Below are positions 59,337-64,000 of a stretch of DNA of 64,000 bases, piece by piece. The DNA comes from Prosapia bicincta (taxonomy: Eukaryota; Arthropoda; Insecta; Hemiptera; Cercopidae). The notes beneath the pieces were generated by a model. The model was not told where the DNA came from. It was given only the letters and a program-made list of their open reading frames with translations, and did no database searches. Made by a program: the position numbers and the translations under genes. The stretch's first letter is position 1; each line of letters starts with the position of its first letter. The stretch covers positions 217,014,444 through 217,078,443 of the forward strand of contig JBAIZL010000001.1 in assembly GCA_036971475.1 (NCBI GenBank), given 5' to 3'.

Positions 59337-62300
59337 AACATCTGTAACACTTGTTCTTATTATTACTTTATAGAATATTTTATCATTATTTTAATTTTTA
59401 TTTAAAATGTTGATGACAGGGTTTCAACATTCTGCTTATACTTTTGGAATTGAGTCTCATATATCGCAGTCTAATATCAATGGCGCTTTAGTTCCACCAG
59501 CAGCATTGCTCAGTATCTTACAAAAAGGTTTACAGTACACAGAGGCTGAAATTAGTATTGGAGAAGTAAGTATAATCTTTTTTGCCTTCAACTTTGCCTT
59601 AGCATAAAATCAATCAATCTTTTTTTGCACTTTTTTGTATTAATTTCATCCTTTTCTACAAGATATAGCTTTAATATCAAAACAGTGTTTATATATATTT
59701 TTTAGAAAATCCCCATAAAAATATATAATCATTTTCTGAAATAATAATAAGATTTAGGATAGAGATTTCTTTTATTTCTAAGTATTGTTTTTAATAACAG
59801 ATCAGAGTTTTTCTCACTGGGCTTAAGACACAAATTTCTTGATAAAAAATTACAGAAATTTTAAAATTTCATGGCCTTTGTAAATCTGTATGTTTGAATT
59901 TGTAGTTTTGTTTTGGTACATGAAAAGAATACACATGCTTCAATATATTCAGTGATATTTTTTTTTACAATAAATATGAATTAAAGAATTTGTGGTAAAT
60001 TTTGAGTGAAAAATGACATAACATGCAGTGGCACATTTGAAATGTTATCACATGGCTTTTAGTGAATCTACTTTGAGTAAAAACAAGAGTTTATGAGTGA
60101 TACAGATGTTTTAAAGATGGTCATGAAAACATTGAAGTGGATACCACTGTGTACACCCTAGCACTTAGACCATTAATGATAATGGGTTTAGCTTCTAACG
60201 GCATTCAATTTTAACAATAAATTGAACTCATACGATGATCAATGCTGAGTTTATTATTTTAATATTATAAAAGCAACGTTTCAGTCACATTTTTGGTGGC
60301 CCTTTTCAAGCTTTAAAATCTATAAACATAAAACAATTTAAATATTAGATACACAATAAAATCGCAAGTTCAATCAACAACAAGTTAAACCCAACATGAA
60401 ACATACAAGCACTGGATAAAAGTTACTCAATAGCAATCAGTGCTTACACTTTCACGTTCATACTAATACTGAGACGAGCAACAGCAAGTTACAGTAAACA
60501 GACAATAGTTCAAACAATCACACGAAGCAGCGCTATTCAAAATATCTTTAATCGATTTAAGAAAGTTATTAAATGCTCTTTTCAAATTATCAATATCTGA
60601 AACTGTATTAACACTTTTAAACTTATAAATCATTTTGTAATTTTTCAACTGGCAATAATCTTTTTTATTTGTTGCTTTCTTTATTAAAAAATTTAACTCA
60701 ATCAAAATCAAAACCATGACCGGTTTCTCTTATGTGGTTGACTAATGCAGGCCTTTCTCTATCATTTTTGCTATCAGATTTATATTCCTTGATTCTCTGT
60801 TCTAAAATTCTACTAGATTGACCTATATAACTACAATCACAGTCAATACATGGAATATTATATACAACATTAGTACTTTCCCCTTTGTCTATAGGGTATT
60901 TACCCGACTGATTAAAAGACTGGATTCTGTCACGGATTTGAAAACATCAATATTATGACTCTTCTCAACTTTTTTAATTTTGTTCTGCAATCGTTCAACA
61001 AAAGCAACACTAAAATTTCTTTTTTTCATACGTTTGATCACTATTAATATTATGAATCTTTTTTTACTTTAATTTAGCCAATCTCAAGTTAACATATTTA
61101 TTAATAAACTGAAGAGGATAGTAATTTGCTAACAAAACAGTGTAAATTTGTTGTAAGTTATCAGTTGAAAACCTTTTATCTGACAATTCCACAGCTTAAT
61201 CAACCAAAGCTTGGTTGATAAAGATATGAAAATGTCAGATAAAAGGTTTTCTTTTAAAAGATTATTGTCTGGTTTCAAATGTAAACTTTCACTGATTGAC
61301 ATGAACAATAAAATCGGATAAGAGGCTTTGATTTTTTCAAGACCTAAAAACATGTCACTATTGCTTCTTTAAAATTCATCCCATCCTTACAACTAACAAG
61401 TGTCTATTATGTTAAAATGTAAAAAAAATTACTTTTTATTTAATGCCTGTTAATAACTATTAATTTTTTATATAGACAGACAATTGAAAAAAGCATGAAT
61501 TAATTGTCTGTGACCTGTCATTAGCCTATACAAAAATTGCTATTGTTTCTTTAAAATTTATCCGGTTTTTACAAAGAAGGAAAAGCCTGCCCATTATGGA
61601 AAATTGATGAAAGAAGAATTTCTTACAAGCAGTGTTTATCTATTTGATGGGTAAGATCATGTGGGCAATACACAATTTGAAGTTGTCAACACTATTGAAA
61701 AAAAACAAGCCTCTTCAAAGCACTTGCAAACTCAGTTAAAGAATGACTTTAAAATATGTAACTGATTTTCACTACAATAAGTTTGATGTGTCTACAGATA
61801 TGTCAGGCACAACAATTATATTTAGAATGCTTTTTAGTGGCTGTTATAAAAGATGTATTTAAAATATTTCTCATGACAACATTATTTTTTAATTATTGTA
61901 TGAAGATATAATTACTTAGGGTAAAATTTGAGTTGTATTATTTGAAGAACGGTTTACAGCCAAATGAGGGTATGTTTATAACCTGTGCAAAGTCGATTAA
62001 TCTATCTCTCCAGAATCAGTCGCCAGTAACCATTGATGCAATACCAACAATAAATTCATCGCTCTCCACACCATAAAAAAATAATTTTCAAAATATATAT
62101 AAATAAAACAAGAGGTTTTATTTTTTTAGAATATAATCTTTCAGACAAGTTATGAAAATGGAAGTGTTAAGTAAGGTGTCATGTTTATATTCATTTCAAT
62201 AACCTTTTTGGCCTACTAGGAGTCACCCAAAAAATATTAAGTAATAATTACAAACAGGGAAAGTAATAATAATTTTTCTCTTAGCACAATATTTACAATT

Positions 62301-62564
62301 CTTAAACATATATTTAGTTCTCTGTTTGATTTGACTGAATTCTGTGCTCCTATTCTCTAATATATTTTATTATTATGCATATTAAAACATATTGTACCGA
62401 TTGTGTGCAGGATGGAACGGAACAGAGACTTGTTGAAAGTTTATCGTTAATTGATGCTGTGATGCCTGATGTTGTAGCAAGTAGGCAAAATCAGCAAAAT
62501 CAACAGAAACAACAAATAGTTCAAAAAGATCCACCGGAAACAAATGGAGAGGAAGGAAAGCCAG
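45718..62564 (+). CDS. ebi: ebi / transducin beta-like 1, N-terminal exons (gene continues past window)
   Basis: Three coding exons: 45718-45775, 59420-59565, 62411-62564; phases 1, 0, 1. The product begins [20 protein letters not shown], the LisH domain, and continues [20 protein letters not shown] and [18 protein letters not shown], the F-box-like/TBL1 tetramerisation region. It then runs through [18 protein letters not shown] into a Gln-rich linker. TBL1/ebi is a nuclear WD40 adaptor of the NCoR/SMRT-HDAC3 corepressor complex and a substrate receptor for ubiquitin ligase activity. The WD40 repeats must lie to the right of the window. Intron 1 is 13.6 kb, almost wholly transposon. Identification rests on the near-invariant N-terminus. 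Confidence 0.95.
45980..46290 (+). mobile_element. PLE fragment with GIY-YIG remnant and hammerhead
   Basis: Translates in part to [20 protein letters not shown] (46048-46105), a GIY-YIG piece. The terminal segment shared with the 23.8-24.1 kb foldback follows. Confidence 0.75.
46224..46267 (+). ncRNA. Hammerhead-like ribozyme candidate, U3/A8 type, otherwise intact
   Basis: Stem I CTGAG / CTCAA (4 of 5), box TTGATAA, extra T, stem II GGGA / TCCC with loop CACATC, GAAA at 46251-46254, palindrome CAGCTG, UC at 46261-46262. Only box positions 3 and 8 differ from the canonical core, and they differ in a way that keeps them pairable. Confidence 0.6.
46575..48008. mobile_element. PLE-derived inverted arms enclosing a MITE
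   Basis: 46575-46870 is inverted against 47715-48008 (aaaaactcggttgataggtgagtc facing gactcatcaccatcaaccgagt). Between them lies a MITE-like unit. The arms carry GACGACAATTTAGTTGTTGAAAC-type hairpins that look like decayed hammerheads. Confidence 0.72.
47046..47662. mobile_element. MITE with GTCAGGATAGATTTGGTT subrepeats
   Basis: Inverted ends TTAATGTGTAGAACATGAA / TTCGTGTTCTACACATTAA and CAACCGG..GCAGTAG / CTACTGCATGTCCGGTTG. Internal: three direct (47230-47400) then two inverted (47420-47590) copies of the same unit as in the MITEs at 1.0-1.7 and 43.7-44.6 kb. Confidence 0.7.
48013..49311 (+). mobile_element. piggyBac element, internally deleted, with TTAA duplication
   Basis: TTAA at 48009-48012 and 49312-49315. 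Ends CCCTAGATTCGTA / TACGAATCTAGGG (3' version one base shorter) plus subterminal GTCTCTCAGACGA motifs on both sides. 1299 bp, holding the C-terminal half of a transposase. Confidence 0.93.
48360..49143 (+). pseudogene. piggyBac transposase C-terminal half
   Basis: [20 protein letters not shown] (second catalytic Asp), [35 protein letters not shown], a frameshift near 48645, [12 protein letters not shown] remnant of the third catalytic region, and at 49019-49140 a Cys-rich tail [37 protein letters not shown]. The first catalytic Asp region is deleted. Confidence 0.88.
49316..49960. other. ebi intron 1, short relics
   Basis: Contains one more copy of the MITE subrepeat (ACAACCAAATCTAGGTTAACTG near 49517). 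No gene. Confidence 0.5.
49995..50040 (-). ncRNA. Hammerhead-like PLE-end fragment
   Basis: - strand: CTGATGA, extra T, TATGAC / GTCATT hairpin with loop ATAA, then AAAG where GAAA is expected. Probably inactive; shows another PLE family with a canonical box. Confidence 0.45.
50713..51072 (+). pseudogene. PLE-D connector and GIY-YIG start
   Basis: [40 protein letters not shown], then [16 protein letters not shown] before a stop. Downstream [12 protein letters not shown] (about 51080-51120) continues the domain past the stop. Confidence 0.82.
51372..51417 (+). ncRNA. Hammerhead candidate of PLE-D, G5 mutated
   Basis: AGACA / TGTCT stem I (5 of 5), box CTAATGA (G5 to A), stem II 3' strand CGATC with decayed 5' strand AAATC, GAAA intact, ACAT, UC. 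Complements the 41.7 kb copy, in which the box is intact and G12 is lost. The left end at 50282-50322 has GAAA but no box. Confidence 0.6.
51453..53121 (-). mobile_element. DDE DNA transposon (superfamily unassigned), 4-bp duplication
   Basis: Terminal inverted repeats RGGTCATTCCATGTCAAATC, extending with interruptions over about 130 bp (including GTTTTGATGGTAGGAACAAT facing its complement). AGTT direct duplication at 51449-51452 and 53122-53125; an uninterrupted PLE-D end elsewhere (41.69 kb) reads aactttaaattt without the insert, confirming the insertion. It carries a broken ORF on the - strand. Confidence 0.85.
52072..52910 (-). pseudogene. Transposase-like protein, frameshifted and N-terminally truncated
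   Basis: Two - strand frames meet at 52467-52470: upper part [60 protein letters not shown]; lower part [35 protein letters not shown]. The DG..QYKN and H/SYGK.ACDGLGG blocks recur in uncharacterised proteins of insects and other animals and look like the second acidic region of a DDE/RNase H-fold transposase. The N-terminal part is missing, so the superfamily is not assigned. Confidence 0.6.
53126..53676. other. ebi intron 1, end of PLE-D and unassigned sequence
   Basis: First about 25 bp belong to PLE-D. The remainder includes two loosely similar segments (TGCTAACTGCCCTA and GGCTAACTGCCCTAAA) and no ORF of interest. Confidence 0.45.
53677..53749. repeat. (TA)n tract left of PLE-A copy 2
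   Basis: About 36 TA units directly against the inverted PLE-A end (ttgatatttaacattatcc). Confidence 0.93.
53916..54947 (+). pseudogene. PLE-A reverse transcriptase thumb and complete GIY-YIG endonuclease
   Basis: Open without stop from before 53916 to 54945, longer than the ATG-started 54192-54947 segment. [35 protein letters not shown], the connector, then [48 protein letters not shown], the complete GIY-YIG fold including the Arg, His and later Glu-type positions ([12 protein letters not shown]). This is the best-preserved PLE protein segment in the window. Confidence 0.88.
54943..54985 (+). ncRNA. Hammerhead-like unit of PLE-A copy 2, U3/A8 type
   Basis: Stem I AGTGAT / ATCACT (6 of 6), box TCGACAA, extra T, stem II GGTC / GACC with loop AAC, GAAA (54968-54971), GGTGCC, UC (54978-54979). 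Near-identical units at 55171-55214 (+) and 58593-58635 (-; stem II GGTCA/TGACC perfect). Confidence 0.55.
55050..55101. repeat. (TA)n tract right of PLE-A copy 2
   Basis: TA run joining copy 2 to the next PLE-A end. Confidence 0.93.
55102..55540. mobile_element. Stack of PLE-A terminal segments and TA tracts
   Basis: Short pieces: inverted end 55102-55150, hammerhead-like unit 55171-55214, forward end 55220-55272, (TA)n 55273-55324, forward end 55340-55430, further TA runs to 55523. No coding sequence survives. Confidence 0.85.
55171..55214 (+). ncRNA. Hammerhead-like unit of a PLE-A fragment
   Basis: CAGTGAT, TCGACAA, T, GGTCA..TCACC, GAAA, GGTGCC, UC, ACCAC. Stem I return strand has one change (ACCAC for ATCAC). 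Confidence 0.45.
55566..55615 (-). ncRNA. Hammerhead ribozyme candidate of PLE-B, near-intact
   Basis: - strand: stem I UAUGC / GCAUA (5 of 5), box CCGATGA, extra T, stem II AATGAC / GTCATT (6 of 6) with 7-nt loop AAGGCCA, GAAA, palindrome GTTAAC, UC. Only U4 of the CUGAUGA box differs (C). It lies just past the end of the PLE-B reading frame, on the same strand. Confidence 0.72.
55834..56289 (-). pseudogene. PLE-B GIY-YIG endonuclease
   Basis: [20 protein letters not shown], then [40 protein letters not shown]. The GIY-YIG pair, zinc-like CPDC and H/RYHEHL motif are clear. A frameshift near 55918 breaks the C-terminus, where the + strand copy reads [20 protein letters not shown]. Confidence 0.88.
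56305..57463 (+). mobile_element. hAT-like element inserted in PLE-B
   Basis: Ends CAGGGTGTCTAGT and, inverted, ACTAGACACCCTG; direct TATTTG at 56299-56304 and 57464-57469, and removing the insert restores the PLE-B frame ([13 protein letters not shown]). Subterminal GGAAAAGTCAGGGAA repeats on both sides. The last 55 bp are duplicated (about 57354-57407 and 57411-57463), giving two copies of the right terminus. Confidence 0.82.
56921..57340 (+). pseudogene. hAT-like transposase fragment
   Basis: [95 protein letters not shown]. The FDESLNK..Q.DL..RYWD block is a familiar transposase-derived motif, probably the first acidic region of a hAT-like enzyme. The C-terminal part is missing. Confidence 0.7.
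57475..57825 (-). pseudogene. PLE-B reverse transcriptase C-terminal part
   Basis: [20 protein letters not shown] (catalytic YVDD), [58 protein letters not shown]: typical PLE thumb. The first residues of the annotated open frame (MWDIFF) come from the head-to-head junction. Confidence 0.88.
57826..58145 (+). pseudogene. PLE-B GIY-YIG endonuclease, inverted second copy
   Basis: [100 protein letters not shown]. Complete domain with an intact C-terminus including the conserved Glu (WEQLEI). Confidence 0.86.
58204..58885. mobile_element. PLE-A ends, a foldback-family arm and TA tracts
   Basis: 58204-58268 PLE-A end (+), (TA)n 58269-58328, 58340-58465 single arm of the 30.8 kb foldback family (GCTGGA/TCTAGC hairpin then GAAACGTC), short TA run, 58485-58840 PLE-A 3' part on the - strand (C-terminal reading-frame relics and hammerhead-like unit 58593-58635), then a + strand PLE-A end. 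Confidence 0.82.
58593..58635 (-). ncRNA. Hammerhead-like unit of PLE-A, U3/A8 type, best stem II
   Basis: - strand: AGTGAT / ATCAC, TCGACAA, T, GGTCA / TGACC with loop AG, GAAA, GGCGCC, UC. Every stem pairs perfectly; only the box is non-canonical. Confidence 0.55.
58885..58965. repeat. (TA)n followed by poly(T)
   Basis: TA run to about 58934, then about 31 T. Left border of a PLE-derived foldback. Confidence 0.92.
58966..59272. mobile_element. PLE-derived foldback with flanking (TA)n
   Basis: Arms about 59008-59112 and 59170-59270, inverted (aggaatttttggactagatagg facing cctatctagttcaaaaattcct). Centre contains the hammerhead-like unit and a T run. Another TA run (59272-59332) closes the right side. 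Confidence 0.8.
59129..59165 (+). ncRNA. Hammerhead-like unit, U3/A8 type
   Basis: Box TTGACAA, extra A, stem II GATCA / TGATC (5 of 5) with loop TTTT, GAAA, TATT, UC, return strand AATAG. The 5' strand of stem I is replaced by the central T run, so this copy cannot close stem I. Confidence 0.5.
59273..59333. repeat. (TA)n tract
   Basis: TA run about 90 bp before ebi exon 2. Confidence 0.93.
59420..59565 (+). CDS. ebi: ebi exon 2
   Basis: [20 protein letters not shown] through [12 protein letters not shown]; acceptor gacag at 59415-59419, donor gtaag at 59566. Phase 1 in, 0 out. The upstream ATG at 59407 is intronic and is not the start. Confidence 0.95.
59566..60240. other. ebi intron 2, left part, nothing recognised
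   Basis: AT-rich intronic sequence. Confidence 0.5.
60240..61060 (-). mobile_element. PLE-C fragment (GIY-YIG and 3' end)
   Basis: - strand: [54 protein letters not shown] at about 60890-60700 is a GIY-YIG domain with the [11 protein letters not shown] core. The C-terminal part follows ([12 protein letters not shown] near 60540), then a hammerhead-like unit at 60271-60314 on the same strand. The reverse transcriptase is absent or decayed. Confidence 0.83.
60271..60314 (-). ncRNA. Hammerhead-like unit of PLE-C, U3/A8 type
   Basis: - strand: stem I AAGC / GCTT (4 of 4), box TTGAAAA, extra G, stem II GGCCAC / GTGACT with one A-C mismatch and loop CAAAAAT, GAAA (60279-60282), CG, UU. Confidence 0.5.
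61060..62400. other. ebi intron 2, right part
   Basis: An inverted repeat (about 61160-61250: aaccttttatctgacaat facing atgtcagataaaaggtt) is visible; otherwise unassigned. Confidence 0.5.
62411..62564 (+). CDS. ebi: ebi exon 3
   Basis: [51 protein letters not shown] plus one base, then gtaat at 62565. The family-conserved [14 protein letters not shown] block is intact; the Gln-rich linker is the usual variable part before the WD40 repeats. Confidence 0.93.
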
Positions 62565-62899
62565 GTAATTTTACAGAAGCAGAGTACTTGTAGAGGTTCT
62601 AGTTTCTAAGTATTAATACACTGTTTTGAAATTTAACCCTTAAGCTGCCATTACGCCCGACATTGTTGTCTAGTAATGTTTTATGTTTATTCGTACTACT
62701 CAACTGGTGTTGCCACTTTTGGAAAAATGAATTCTCAGTATTAAACAACAAACTTCACACTACTTACAGATATAATTATGATGGTTTTTGTATATTGCTG
62801 ACAGCATTATAAACATGATGTTATTTTAGGAGCTTTTCGTTGGGTGGTTCATTAAAAGAAGTTTATCTTTATATAATTTCATAATAAAATAAATAATTT

Positions 62900-63480
62900 T
62901 TAATGATTTATCATATTGATTTTTACTTTTCAATACTTCACAAAACCTTTAAAATAATTAAGAAATATTGACCAAATATTTAGTTGTAAAATAATTCTTA
63001 AAAAAAAGACCTTGGTTGAAGTTCAATACAAACCTTGGTACTCTTAGATAAACTCATCCTTACTAGGAAGTAAACTATTACGTAAATTATTGCGTAAATT
63101 TCTTAACAAGTAAATTACTAAGTTTAAAAAATTCTTCCTTCTAAACTTCTTCTTGTTAAGAATCTTGTATTTATTGGATCTGAAGCATTAATTATTAGAG
63201 AGAGAATATGTTGACACTTCCATTCTATATACAAAATATTTATAAACTCATACATCAATTGCATGTGACACGTTTACGTCTTTGTGATAAACGCCAAAAC
63301 ACTTCACTTGTTCTTTTTATGTGGGTAACCGTACATGAAATTGTTGTATTGTTGTTTATTGTTTACAAACAAAACACAAAAATATTAAGACAGTGTTGCA
63401 CAGATAAGAAAAGGTAAATACCTAAAAACAATGTTAAGCCAATTGGCCCGACACATGTTTTTATATATATTATGATAAGA
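62900..63480 (-). mobile_element. Fragment of the hAT element seen at 21.4-23.4 kb
   Basis: Reverse complement of about 21540-22080 with many substitutions: catccttactaggaagtaaa, gagagagaatat, tttataaactca, gtgacacgtttacgt, cagtgttgcacagata, then ggcccgacac. No terminal repeats remain. Confidence 0.72.
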
Positions 63481-63889
63481 ACGTATTTTTGTACTTGAAT
63501 ATGATAAGAGAACAAAAAATGATTACGCATTATTTAAAAATAAGTCTAAAATATTTTGGCAAATCTCTGGCAAAACGCTGATATTGTGGCCGGCAGGTAA
63601 AGTTTTAAAATCCATCTAAATGTGGCAAAATTGTTTCAAGAAATGTGGAACAGTACAAAAACAGCAAAAACACTTCTATTTTACTCATTTATTTTCCTGA
63701 TTAATATTTCCATTTTTCAACCTCACTTTTGAACTGATAATTTCTTATTTCTTTTCTCTACATTGCAATGGGAGCAAACATTCACTTGTCTCTCCATTGT
63801 TGTGTATAGATGATTCAGTAACTGTGCTAATATAAATGAAATGTCTTGATTATAAGGAGTAACCAATAAACAAGTAATATAAACAAAAA

Positions 63890-64000
63890 ATTTAAATCAA
63901 TTCCTACTTGGCTCAACAAAGACAAATCTTATTTTAGTTACTTTCTATTAAATAACTACAATTAATATAAATAAAGCAACATAACCTATGTGTTAAAACT
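63890..64000 (+). repeat. SINE-like repeat, partial copy at window edge
   Basis: Matches AATTCCTACTGAGGTCAACAAAGAAAA and following TTAGTTACTTT of the repeat at 30150 with few changes; cut by the window edge. Confidence 0.65.

Noticed and set aside
59407..59419. ATG at 59407 as an alternative ebi start
   Set aside because: The family's LisH start is in exon 1 at 45718, and 59419 is a proper acceptor that restores the frame.

Overview
The window is AT-rich nuclear DNA from an arthropod, most likely an insect. It has intron-split genes with canonical GT..AG junctions and is heavily loaded with transposable elements. Three host genes are supported. (1) A complete mitochondrial BCS1 AAA-ATPase gene lies on the + strand, with six coding exons between 453 and 16113. 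(2) A secreted protein resembling the mite group-7 allergen family lies on the - strand; four exons between 39265 and 29217 are seen and its 3' exons were not found. (3) The first three coding exons of the ebi/TBL1 gene lie on the + strand (45718, 59420, 62411), and the gene runs off the right edge. No tRNA, rRNA or CRISPR locus was seen.

Almost everything else is mobile DNA, much of it nested. BCS1 introns hold an inverted-repeat MITE, a Penelope-like element (PLE) split by an I/LOA-type LINE, a pogo-like MITE with internal tandem repeats, PLE foldbacks and a decayed - strand LINE. The 16.9-26.3 kb block holds a pogo-like element, a PLE that carries a hAT element that itself carries a PLE foldback, a second hAT inserted in the PLE's TA microsatellite, a decayed Tigger/pogo transposon and a minisatellite. 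The group-7 gene's introns hold SINE-like repeats, PLE foldbacks and a second LINE copy. Between the group-7 gene and ebi lie piggyBac debris and a MITE with an 8-bp target duplication. The 13.6-kb ebi intron 1 is a stack of PLEs (at least three families with YVDD reverse transcriptase and GIY-YIG endonuclease), a TTAA-flanked piggyBac, a DDE element with a 4-bp duplication and a hAT-like element.

The most notable result is a set of hammerhead-ribozyme-type structures in the PLE ends. At least ten loci from several PLE families share one layout: stem I, a seven-base box, one extra base, a stem II hairpin, GAAA, a tiny palindromic stem III, U-H, and the stem I return strand. They fall into two groups by the box. 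One has the canonical C at position 3 and G at position 8. The other has U at 3 and A at 8. This is a compensatory change of the pair known to form between those positions in active hammerheads. Short head-to-head foldbacks that carry these ribozymes, several of them flanked by (TA)n, look like non-autonomous PLE derivatives.
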